Both the position numbers and the translations under genes were made by a program. A stretch of 64,000 nucleotides of DNA from Sphingomonas_E sp042693015 (GTDB lineage: Bacteria > Pseudomonadota > Alphaproteobacteria > Sphingomonadales > Sphingomonadaceae): contig NZ_CP170544.1 of the NCBI RefSeq assembly GCF_042693015.1, positions 1,364,001-1,428,000 of the forward strand, read 5' to 3'. The notes beneath the pieces are model-generated. The model was not told the DNA's origin. It searched no databases and saw only the letters and a list, made by a program, of their open reading frames with translations. Shown piece after piece: positions 42,479 to 50,024 of this stretch. Position 1 is the first letter of the stretch; every line of letters starts with the position of its first letter.

Positions 42479-44112
42479 TGTATAAATACGACCAATATGA
42501 CCAGGCGATCGTCGACGCCCGCGTCGAGGAATTTCGCGATCAGGTCCAGCGCCGCATCGCCGGCGAAATCACCGAGGATCAGTTCAAGCCACTGCGGCTG
42601 ATGAACGGCCTCTATCTCCAGCTTCACGCCTACATGCTGCGCGTTGCGATCCCCTATGGCACGCTCGACAGCCGCCAGATGCGGATGCTCGCCCATATCG
42701 CGCGCAAATACGACAAGGATTACGGGCACTTCACCACCCGCCAGAACATCCAGTATAACTGGATCAAGCTGGACGACGCGCCCGATATCCTCGCGGACCT
42801 TGCCTCGGTCGAGATGCACGCCATCCAGACCAGCGGCAACTGCATCCGCAACATCTCGTCCGATCAGTTCGCCGGCGCCGCTGCCGACGAGGTGACGGAC
42901 CCGCGCCCCTGGGCCGAGTTGCTCCGCCAATGGTCGACCTTCCACCCGGAATTCAGTTACCTGCCGCGCAAGTTCAAGATCGCGGTGGTCGCCGCCGAGG
43001 AAGATCGCGCCGCGGTCAAACTCCACGACATCGGCATCCAGCTTCGCCGCAACGATGCGGGCGAAGTCGGCGCGCGTATCTTCGTCGGCGGCGGCATGGG
43101 CCGCACCCCGATGGTGGCGCCCGTGATCCGCGAGTTCGTGCCGATCGACGATCTGCTGAGCTACGTCGAGGCGTGCCTGCGCGTCTACAATCGCTACGGC
43201 CGGCGCGACAACATCTACAAGGCGCGGATCAAGATCCTCGTGCATGAGCTTGGCGCGGAAGAATATGCCCGCCAGGTCGAGGAAGAATGGGCGCATGTGA
43301 AGACGCTCGGCCTCGATCCGCCCCCGGGCGAGTTCGATCGCATCGCCGCCTTCTTCGCGCCCCCGGCGTTCGAAACCGGCCTGTCCGACGATCTCGATCG
43401 TTCGGACCCCGATTTCGCGCTCTGGGTCGATCAGAACGTCAAGGCACACAAGCAACCGGGCTATGCGATCGTCAATATCAGCTTGAAGCCGGTCGGCGGC
43501 ATTCCTGGCGATGCGTCTTCCGCGCAGATCGACCTGATGGCCGACCTCGCCGAACGCTACAGCTTCGACGAGCTTCGCGTCACCCACGCGCAGAACATCG
43601 TCCTGCCGCATGTGAAGAAGGCCGATCTTTACGCGATCTGGCAGCAGCTCGACGCCGATGGCCTCGCCTCGCCCAATCTTGACCTGATCAGCGATATCAT
43701 TGCCTGCCCCGGCCTCGATTATTGCTCGCTCGCCAACGCCCGCTCGATCCCGATCGCGCAGAAGATCGCCCAGCGCTTCGCCGGCCTCGATCGCCAGCGC
43801 GACCTCGGCGAACTCAAGCTCAAGATCTCAGGCTGCATCAACGCCTGTGGCCATCACCATGCGGGCCACATCGGCATCCTCGGTGTCGACCGTAAGGGCA
43901 CCGAGAATTACCAGCTCCTGCTCGGCGGGTCCGGCGCCGAAGATGCCAGCCTCGGTCGCATCACCGGCCCCGGCTTCGATGAGGACGGCATCGTCGACGC
44001 GGTCGAGCGCACGGTCGAGAAATATCGCGAGCTTCGCACCGATGGCGAACGCTTCCTCGACACCTACCGCCGCGTTGGCTTGGACCCCTTCAAGGAGGCG
44101 ATTTATGGGTGA
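42478..44112 (+). CDS. cysI: Siroheme sulfite (nitrite) reductase, hemoprotein subunit
   Basis: A 544-residue enzyme reducing sulfite to sulfide with six electrons. The siroheme-[4Fe-4S] ligands are CPGLDYC and CINAC (CX5C...CX3C), and the first repeat has TTRQNIQYNWIKL and TSGNCIRNISSDQFAG. The DUF2849, DUF934 and cysH neighbours favour assimilatory sulfite reduction over nitrite. No flavoprotein subunit (CysJ) is present, so electrons probably come from ferredoxin or an unusual partner. It overlaps DUF934 by 8 bp. Confidence 0.88.
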   Translation: MYKYDQYDQAIVDARVEEFRDQVQRRIAGEITEDQFKPLRLMNGLYLQLHAYMLRVAIPYGTLDSRQMRMLAHIARKYDKDYGHFTTRQNIQYNWIKLDDAPDILADLASVEMHAIQTSGNCIRNISSDQFAGAAADEVTDPRPWAELLRQWSTFHPEFSYLPRKFKIAVVAAEEDRAAVKLHDIGIQLRRNDAGEVGARIFVGGGMGRTPMVAPVIREFVPIDDLLSYVEACLRVYNRYGRRDNIYKARIKILVHELGAEEYARQVEEEWAHVKTLGLDPPPGEFDRIAAFFAPPAFETGLSDDLDRSDPDFALWVDQNVKAHKQPGYAIVNISLKPVGGIPGDASSAQIDLMADLAERYSFDELRVTHAQNIVLPHVKKADLYAIWQQLDADGLASPNLDLISDIIACPGLDYCSLANARSIPIAQKIAQRFAGLDRQRDLGELKLKISGCINACGHHHAGHIGILGVDRKGTENYQLLLGGSGAEDASLGRITGPGFDEDGIVDAVERTVEKYRELRTDGERFLDTYRRVGLDPFKEAIYG

Positions 44113-44530
44113 TTTCCTGCGCTTCCGCGATGATGCCCAGCATGAGGAGCCGGCCGTCACGCTCGACGCTTTCCTGGGGCAAACCAACGCCACCGCCGTG
44201 CGGCTGGAATCGGATGAGGATGCGCGCAAGCTCATCCCCCAGCTCGGCCAGCTTGCGCTGATCGAGATCGCCTTCCCCAAGTTCCGCGACGGGCGGGGCT
44301 ATTCGGCCGCCCGCATCCTGCGTGAAGCCGGTTACCAGGGCGAATTGCGCGCCGCCGGCGACGTGCTGGTCGATCAGATTCCCCTGATGCGCCGCTGCGG
44401 CTTCGACAGCTTCGCGCCGGAGGCTTCGGTCGATCCTGCCGCGCTCGAACGCGCGCTCGGCCGTTACGATCATGTCTATCAGAAGGCGGCGGACGGACGT
44501 TCGCCGGTATGGGCGCTGCGCCATGGCTGA
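44105..44530 (+). CDS. DUF934 family protein of the sulfite reductase operon
   Basis: A 141-residue protein with the DUF934 core LIEIAFPKFRDGRGYSAARI, LREAGYQGELRAAGDVLVDQ and MRRCGFDSF. In proteobacteria it is almost always next to sulfite reductase and cysH; it is thought to be an accessory factor. ATG 44105 overlaps the reductase gene by 8 bp, and its end overlaps cysH by 8 bp, implying tight translational coupling. Confidence 0.85.
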   Translation: MGDFLRFRDDAQHEEPAVTLDAFLGQTNATAVRLESDEDARKLIPQLGQLALIEIAFPKFRDGRGYSAARILREAGYQGELRAAGDVLVDQIPLMRRCGFDSFAPEASVDPAALERALGRYDHVYQKAADGRSPVWALRHG

Positions 44531-45287
44531 TGCGGCGCGCAGCGTCGACACGATCGACACCGCTCCGGCCTTCACGGCCGAGGATGCGGCGCGCCTCAAC
44601 GCGCGCTTCGACGGTGTCGATGCGTCCGCGATGCTGCGCGAGTTGCTGACCGGCGAACTGGCCGGCCGCACCGCGATCGTCTCCTCCTTCGGAGCGGAAT
44701 CGGCGGTGCTGCTGCATCTTGTTTCGCAGATTGACACCGAAACGCCGGTCATTTTCGTCAACACACAGAAGATGTTCGGTGAAACTCTTGCCTATCGGGA
44801 TGAACTTTCCGAACGGCTCGGCTTCGTCGATCTGCGCGTCTTCCGCCCCGATCCGCGCATCCTTGCCGACCAGGACAAGACGGGCCTGCGCTGGTCCTAC
44901 GATCCCGACGGCTGCTGCGAGATTCGCAAGGTCGAGCCGCTGCGCCGCGCGCTTGCCCCCTTCGACGCCTGGATTTCAGGCCGCAAGGGCTTCCAGTCGG
45001 GCACCCGCATCGCGCTCCCCCGTTTCGAGATCGACGAGGGCCGGCTGAAGATCAATCCGTTGGCCGATTGGCCCAAGGACCAGCTGGAAGCCTATTTCCA
45101 CGACCATGATCTGCCCCGCCACCCGCTGGAGGCACAGGGTTATCTCTCGATCGGCTGCGCGCCCTGCACCAGCATCGTCAAGCCGGGCGAAGATCCCCGC
45201 GCGGGCCGCTGGCGCGGTTGGGACAAGGTGGAATGCGGCATCCACGGCGGCCGCACGCCCGGCCCGGACGAAGAACCGGTGTTCTAG
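44523..45287 (+). CDS. cysH: Adenylyl-sulfate (APS/PAPS) reductase
   Basis: A 254-residue CysH-type reductase that makes sulfite from activated sulfate. It has IVSSFGAESAVLLHL, the catalytic C-terminal KVECGIHGG, and the cysteine pairs GCCEIRKVEP and GCAPCTS. The extra CC and CXXC cysteines indicate a [4Fe-4S] enzyme, the type that usually uses APS rather than PAPS. The start at 44523 overlaps DUF934. It ends the operon and is followed by the long repeat element. Confidence 0.9.
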   Translation: MADAARSVDTIDTAPAFTAEDAARLNARFDGVDASAMLRELLTGELAGRTAIVSSFGAESAVLLHLVSQIDTETPVIFVNTQKMFGETLAYRDELSERLGFVDLRVFRPDPRILADQDKTGLRWSYDPDGCCEIRKVEPLRRALAPFDAWISGRKGFQSGTRIALPRFEIDEGRLKINPLADWPKDQLEAYFHDHDLPRHPLEAQGYLSIGCAPCTSIVKPGEDPRAGRWRGWDKVECGIHGGRTPGPDEEPVF

Positions 45288-45369
45288 GCCTAGTGGGCGG
45301 ATTCTGACGGTGAACGGCCGTCGGGGTTTCAAGCGGTGACTCTAAGGAAAGCGGGTATCGCCCTTCTTC

Positions 45370-45510
45370 CTCCCCTCCCTTAAAGGGAGGGGCTGGGGGT
45401 GGGTCGCGAGCGTGAGCGAGCTTCTCTCGGAAAGCGCAAAGCTACGCCGACGTGCATTGAGCCCATCGGCTCCGCCACCCACCCCTAACCCCTCCCTTCC
45501 AGGGAGGGGA
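45370..45510. repeat. Long inverted-repeat element, copy 2 (about 141 bp)
   Basis: Same structure and orientation as 36098-36240: left end CTCCCCTCCCTTAAAGGGAG, right end CCCTCCCTTCCAGGGAGGGG, with about 36-bp arms that pair nearly perfectly across the element. The middle shares GCGAGCGTGAGCGAGCTTCT, AAAGCTACGCCGACG and GCCCATCGGCT with copy 1. It fills most of the 239-bp gap between cysH and the Rieske gene. Confidence 0.8.
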
Positions 45511-45526
45511 ATTATGTCGCCCTGGC

Positions 45527-46663
45527 TTACGCCGCGATCGGATCGGGCCTTTTCTCGCCGAAGGTGACGACCGTGCCGTTGATCCGCTTGTGGGTCGCTT
45601 CAGCCTCCGCCAGCGGATTGTAGAACTGGCGATACCACAGGCGCACCTTGCCATAGGGTCCGTCCGCCGGGATCTGCATCGGGTTGATGCAGGCTTCCTT
45701 GTTGGCCCAGATCTCCACGTCCTGCCCCAGCGCATCGCGGCTGGCGATCTGGAAGGCGCGCGCCATCTCCAGTTGCTCCGGGCTGGGATCGGCATTGGGC
45801 AGCTTCACCATCAGCGCGTGCCACAGCCGCACCGTGCCGTCCTCGACCGGCGTGTGCGCGATCACCATGTGCGACGGGAAGGCGCCGTGCATTTCGGATT
45901 GCAGGATGCCCGGTCCTTCATACCAGGTGTCCAGCGACAGCACCGGCGCCTCCGCGCTGGTCAGCGTGCGGTGGCCCGCGTCGAAGCGCTGGACGATCTT
46001 ATGGCCATCGAACACATTGTCGAAATATTGGATGTCGAGGCTGCCGTGGATCGGCACGAAGTGGCCGTAATCCGCCATGTTATCGACGATCTCGACCTGG
46101 TGGATCGGCAGCGTCCCGTAATCGTCGATCACCCAGCGGACCCAGCCTTCATCCTGCTTGTCCCACGCGGCGAAGGCCGGCAGGTCATGATCCGGCTGGC
46201 CGCCCTCCGGGTCGTGCCACATCCAGATGATGCCCGCGCGCTCGATCACCGGATAGGTTTTCAAGCACGCCGCCTTGGGGATGAAGTTGGGCGAATAGGG
46301 AATATCGTCGCACTTCCCGTCCTCGCCGAAGCGCCAGCCATGGAAGGGGCAGCGGATCGATTCGCCCTGCACCTGTTCGCCGTCGCGCACGACATAGGAG
46401 GTCGTGTTCTTGCCGATATGGGCGCCCATGTGCGGGCAATAGGCGTGGACGAGGTGCGGTTTGCCGCTCTGCCCGCGGTAGAACACCATGTCCTTGCCGA
46501 AGAAATGCAAGGTCGTCGGCTTCGCCTCCAAGGTCGCCGCATCGCCGAGCATGAACCAGCCCCGCGGAAAGGCGAAAGCCCCAAGCTTGTAATCCTGCGC
46601 ACCGGCCACCAGCCGCTCTCCTTCGCGATTATGATATCGGGCAAGGATTATCCTTCCGGGCAT
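45527..46663 (-). CDS. Rieske-type oxygenase, KshA-like terminal component
   Basis: A 378-residue Rieske non-heme iron oxygenase. The [2Fe-2S] ligands are CPHMGAH and CPFHGWRF, and the mononuclear iron site is DNMADYGHFVPIHG (Asn-x2-Asp-x2-His-x4-His). The start LGAFAFPRGWFMLGDAATL and the PVIERAGIIWMWHDP section resemble 3-ketosteroid 9alpha-hydroxylase oxygenase (KshA) more than aromatic dioxygenases, and no beta subunit is adjacent. A reductase partner is not in the window. Start at 46663 chosen; the frame is open to 46759. Divergent from a lysR gene, 82 bp apart. Confidence 0.8.
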   Translation of the reverse strand: MPGRIILARYHNREGERLVAGAQDYKLGAFAFPRGWFMLGDAATLEAKPTTLHFFGKDMVFYRGQSGKPHLVHAYCPHMGAHIGKNTTSYVVRDGEQVQGESIRCPFHGWRFGEDGKCDDIPYSPNFIPKAACLKTYPVIERAGIIWMWHDPEGGQPDHDLPAFAAWDKQDEGWVRWVIDDYGTLPIHQVEIVDNMADYGHFVPIHGSLDIQYFDNVFDGHKIVQRFDAGHRTLTSAEAPVLSLDTWYEGPGILQSEMHGAFPSHMVIAHTPVEDGTVRLWHALMVKLPNADPSPEQLEMARAFQIASRDALGQDVEIWANKEACINPMQIPADGPYGKVRLWYRQFYNPLAEAEATHKRINGTVVTFGEKRPDPIAA

Positions 46664-46694
46664 GACGCTCAAGCCCGCAGTTCGCCCACCATGC

Positions 46695-46710
46695 TGTGCA
46701 TTTTTGCACA
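46695..46710. promoter_or_regulatory. Inverted repeat in the Rieske/lysR divergent region
   Basis: TGTGCA, TTTT, TGCACA: a perfect 6-bp inverted repeat centred 44 bases before the lysR start and 40 bases before the Rieske start. The T-Nx-A dyad form and position fit a LysR-type binding site controlling both genes. Confidence 0.45.
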
Positions 46711-46745
46711 TGACGCAGACCGATCCGTCTGCGACAGTGTCGGCC

Positions 46746-47639
46746 ATGGATTGGGACAATCTTCGCGTCTTCCTCGCCGCCGTTCATGCCGGCAATTATT
46801 CGGCAGCGGCAAAACGGCTTCGGATCGACCGCACGACCGTCGGCCGCAAACTCGATCGGCTGGAACGCCAACTCGGCGTGCGGCTGTTCGAGCAAGGCGC
46901 CGAAGGCTACCACCCCACCGCCGCCGGCCGACGCGCACTGGAGATTGCGGACGCGATGGAGCGGCTGACCGAGGGGCTCGCGGGCGAGCTGCGCGATGAG
47001 GCATCGCAGCCGATGGATCGCTTGCGCATCGCGGTCGCGGCCGAACTCGAAACCGAATTGATGCCCGATATCGCGGCCTTTGCGGCGGCCGCGGATCGCC
47101 CGGTGCAGGTCAGCATCCAGTCGACCGCCGATCCCGCCGAAAGCGTCGTCCAGCGCAAGAGCGACATCGGGCTCTGCCTCACCGATCACCGGCCCGATCA
47201 TCTGCGCGGCCGCCGGATCGGCACGCTGCGCCAGGCACCCTATGCCTCAAGAGCCTATCTGGCTCGGCACGGCGATGGGCGGCCTGCCGCCGCTTATGAC
47301 TGGGTCCGCTGCTCGGGCTGGTCGCGCCTGCCGGCGATGCGGCGTTGGGACGCCGCGCTGGGTGACGATGTCGGCGTCGCGGCGCTGGTCGATAGCTGGC
47401 CCGCGCTACGCCGCGCGGTGGAGCTCGATGTCGGCGTCGCTTATCTCTGGACCTTCATCGCCGATCGGCTGCCCCACCTCGCCGCAGTGGCGCCGGTGGA
47501 GGACAGCCTCGGCGCGGATCTCTGGATATTGGTGCGAGACGACGTGCCGATGGATCGACCGACACGGGCCTTCATGGAGGATATGACGACCCGCCTCGAT
47601 CGGCTTATTTGCCCGGAATCGGCACCCACTCCGCCTTGA
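46746..47639 (+). CDS. LysR-family regulator
   Basis: A 297-residue LysR regulator. The N-terminal helix-turn-helix is clear (LRVFLAAVHAGNYSAAAKRL, RTTVGRKLDRLERQLGVRLF), with PTAAGRRALEIAD after it. The effector domain is typical in length (SDIGLCLTDH, DSWPALRRAVELDVGVAYL). The start at 46746 gives the canonical MDWDNLRVF beginning; 46662 and 46710 are in-frame alternatives. It is divergent from the Rieske gene and overlaps the convergent SnoaL-like gene by 35 bp. Confidence 0.87.
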   Translation: MDWDNLRVFLAAVHAGNYSAAAKRLRIDRTTVGRKLDRLERQLGVRLFEQGAEGYHPTAAGRRALEIADAMERLTEGLAGELRDEASQPMDRLRIAVAAELETELMPDIAAFAAAADRPVQVSIQSTADPAESVVQRKSDIGLCLTDHRPDHLRGRRIGTLRQAPYASRAYLARHGDGRPAAAYDWVRCSGWSRLPAMRRWDAALGDDVGVAALVDSWPALRRAVELDVGVAYLWTFIADRLPHLAAVAPVEDSLGADLWILVRDDVPMDRPTRAFMEDMTTRLDRLICPESAPTPP

Positions 47640-48078
47640 CGTCCTCGGTGATCTTGCCCGTCACGATCGCGCGCTGGATCGCCTTGGAATAGCTGATCCG
47701 CCAGCCGTCCGCGGTCTTCACATAACGGTCGGCATAGAAGTTCGCGAGCAGGCGGAAGCTGCCCTCGCGCGGGTCATAATTCACATAACCCAGGTTCCAC
47801 CGCGCGCTCGCGGTGTCGCCGTCAATGTCGATCTCGCCATTATGGCCGTGATGGACGTCGGTGATTGGCGTCTTCACCGCCATTTCGGTGAAGATGCCGA
47901 TCAGCCCGTCCACCCCGAACTCGCCCAACGGCGGAAAGTCGATCACCGCGTCAGGCGTGAAGCAGCCGCGGATCTGATCGACATCCTTGGCGTCGCACGC
48001 GTTCAGGTAGCGCGCCTTCAGCTTGCGGATGTCGCTCTCCGCTTCAAGGCGAGCGATACGGGCTTCGAGGTCACTCAT
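47605..48078 (-). CDS. SnoaL-like/NTF2-fold protein, copy 1
   Basis: A 157-residue SnoaL_4-type protein: ESDIRKLKARYLNACDAKDV, CFTPDAVIDFPPLG, VHHGHNGEIDIDGDTASARW and YADRYVKTADGWRISYSKA. The cone-shaped fold serves isomerases, dehydratases and cyclases of small hydrophobic molecules. The start overlaps the DUF1214 gene stop by 4 bp (ATGA), so the two are coupled. Its 3' end overlaps the convergent lysR gene. Confidence 0.8.
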   Translation of the reverse strand: MSDLEARIARLEAESDIRKLKARYLNACDAKDVDQIRGCFTPDAVIDFPPLGEFGVDGLIGIFTEMAVKTPITDVHHGHNGEIDIDGDTASARWNLGYVNYDPREGSFRLLANFYADRYVKTADGWRISYSKAIQRAIVTGKITEDVKAEWVPIPGK

Positions 48079-49157
48079 GGCAGCTTGATCACCTTCGTAT
48101 TGGGAACGGGCTTTTCCTTGGCGTCGGTCCAGCGCCACAGCATCGTGCCATGGGCGTGACCGGCAGTGTCGACCCAATTGCCGAAGCCGGGGTCGCGCGC
48201 GGCAATCACCAGCGTTACCGTGCCGTCCGGGTTCAGCTTGGCCGTCGTGTTGTTATAGTGGATCTGGTGGAAGCGATAATCGAGCGATTCCATCCAGTAA
48301 TTGTCGAGCTGGAAGTTCCACACCCGGCATTCGGGCACGCTCGTCTCGATCACCAGCGCCTCGTCCGGCGCCAATTCCCAGGCGCCGTGGAGATAATGGA
48401 TCATCGGGTCGCCGCCGCCCCTGATGAACAGGCTCTGGTCGACGGTGTCGAGCGCGTTCATATTCTCGGCGCGGAACTTCTCGGTCCAGATCGCGAAGGT
48501 CTTGGCCGTGCCTTCGACAAAGCCGGCGACGCGGCCCAACGCCGCTTCCAGACGCGCGGGCGTCAGCGGTTCGGGCGTCGGTGGTCCATCCAGCGTCTCG
48601 ATCTTGATGTCGACCGCTTCTTCCTTCGCGCGATCGCCGAAGGTCTGGCGGACCAGCACCATGCTCGAATCCGCGGCGATCGGCAGCCAGTTGCCGTTGC
48701 CCGGCCGCTCGCGCGAAACGATCAGTTCGAAGCTGCCGTCGGGCTCGATCAGCATATCCTCGACATCCAACTCGCCGGTCGAAGCCATCGTGCCATCAAT
48801 GGCATAGCGGTTGGCCTTCGTGCCGAAGGTGAGGATCGGCACGGTGCCGCGCTTGCCGCTGATCCGGTAGCTGCGATCGGACGTGATCGTCGCGTTCAGA
48901 TAATGATTGTCGGGATTGTCGGCGCCGATCTTCGCCGTCTGGTGGCTCGCCTGATAGAAACCGGGGAAATCCGGGTCGGCGAACTCCAGGTTCATCTCCA
49001 GCGCCACGCGCAGCAGGCGCGTCAAATAGCGATAGCCCTCGGCGCGATCGAGCGGCGTATTGGCCGCATCGGCGCCCAGCACCACATCGCCGGCCTTCTC
49101 CAGCCTGCGGCAGAAGTCCCGCCAGGCCTCGCCTGACATGACCTTGTCTTCGCTCAT
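48075..49157 (-). CDS. DUF1214 domain protein
   Basis: A 360-residue protein with the C-terminal DUF1214 region: DEALVIETSVPECRVWNFQL, DNYWMESLDYRFHQIHYNN and VTLVIAARDPGFGNWVDTAG. The N-terminal half (SGEAWRDFCRRLEKAGDVVL, DRAEGYRYLTRLLRVALEMN) is helical. There is no signal peptide. Function is unknown; such genes recur in sphingomonad and mycobacterial catabolic clusters. GGGAG eight bases before ATG 49157 sets the start; the frame is open to 49193. An 87-bp gap separates it from the SDR operon upstream. Confidence 0.8.
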   Translation of the reverse strand: MSEDKVMSGEAWRDFCRRLEKAGDVVLGADAANTPLDRAEGYRYLTRLLRVALEMNLEFADPDFPGFYQASHQTAKIGADNPDNHYLNATITSDRSYRISGKRGTVPILTFGTKANRYAIDGTMASTGELDVEDMLIEPDGSFELIVSRERPGNGNWLPIAADSSMVLVRQTFGDRAKEEAVDIKIETLDGPPTPEPLTPARLEAALGRVAGFVEGTAKTFAIWTEKFRAENMNALDTVDQSLFIRGGGDPMIHYLHGAWELAPDEALVIETSVPECRVWNFQLDNYWMESLDYRFHQIHYNNTTAKLNPDGTVTLVIAARDPGFGNWVDTAGHAHGTMLWRWTDAKEKPVPNTKVIKLP

Positions 49158-49244
49158 CACACGCACTCCCGATTTCAACAGCTTGGCCGCCACGCTGCAC
49201 CCGCGCGCGCGCGGCGGCTAGCCCCCGATAAGGCCCTGTTGCGG

Positions 49245-50024
49245 CTATGGAGCCATATATTGGCCGCCATTGACGTCGAGCACCGCGCCGGTGACGACGC
49301 GGGCATAATCCGACAGGAAGAACAAAACCGCCTTCGCGCAGTCATCCTCATGCGGGATGATGCCCAGCGGAATGCGGCCGGTGATCTCGCCGACCAGCGT
49401 GTCGCGATCGGCACCGTCGGCCACCGCGCGATCGATGAAGTCATAGACCGGCTTGCCGCCGATCCAGCCCATCCGCGTATGGTTCACGCGGATGCCATAT
49501 TGGCCGAAATCGCGCGCCATGTGGCGGCTGAGCACATTGAGGCCGCCCTTGCCGGTGGCATAGCCGCCCTCGCCGGTGAACGGGTTAACCGTCGACATGG
49601 TCGATACGTTGATCACCGCGCCGTCCTTCTTCGCCTTGAAGGTCGGCAGCACAGCCTGCGTCATGCGGAGTGCGCCGAGGCAGTTCACGTCGAACACCTG
49701 CGCATAATCTTCCGGGTCCGCCTGATCGACCGGCAGCCATGCGCCGTGAATGTAAGCGGTGTTGACGAGGCCATCGATCGTCCCGAACGCTTCCAGCGTC
49801 GCCGCTGCCATGTTTTGGCAGGCCTTCGCATCGGAAATGTCGGTTGGCACCGCGATCGCCTTGCCGCCCTTGGCATTGATGTCGGCGGCAACTTCTTCCA
49901 GCAATCCCTTGCTGCGCGCGCCGAGCGCGACCTTCGCGCCTTCGGCCGCTGCGATGCGGGCGAGCGCCTGGCCCATGCCCGGCCCGACGCCGCTGACGAT
50001 GACCACCTTGTCCTTAAGCAGCAT
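49245..50024 (-). CDS. Short-chain dehydrogenase/reductase, copy 1
   Basis: A 259-residue SDR. The cofactor motif is VSGVGPGMGQALARIA, and the catalytic set is probably NVSTMSTV with GYATGKGG (Tyr-x3-Lys). The usual NNAG is changed to VNTAYIHG, an unusual variant. C-terminal VTGAVLDVNGGQYMAP is typical. The start at 50024 overlaps the OYE gene by 11 bp. Substrate unknown; a hydroxy/keto pair on an alicyclic compound is likely from context. Confidence 0.83.
   Translation of the reverse strand: MLLKDKVVIVSGVGPGMGQALARIAAAEGAKVALGARSKGLLEEVAADINAKGGKAIAVPTDISDAKACQNMAAATLEAFGTIDGLVNTAYIHGAWLPVDQADPEDYAQVFDVNCLGALRMTQAVLPTFKAKKDGAVINVSTMSTVNPFTGEGGYATGKGGLNVLSRHMARDFGQYGIRVNHTRMGWIGGKPVYDFIDRAVADGADRDTLVGEITGRIPLGIIPHEDDCAKAVLFFLSDYARVVTGAVLDVNGGQYMAP

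Noticed and set aside
42337..43611. 424-codon minus-strand frame inside sulfite reductase
   Set aside because: Antisense to a gene with all siroheme/[4Fe-4S] motifs.
36098..45510. The two G/C-tract repeats as a CRISPR or phage attachment pair
   Set aside because: Only two copies 9 kb apart with no spacers, and the DNA between them is ordinary housekeeping genes without integrase or phage functions.
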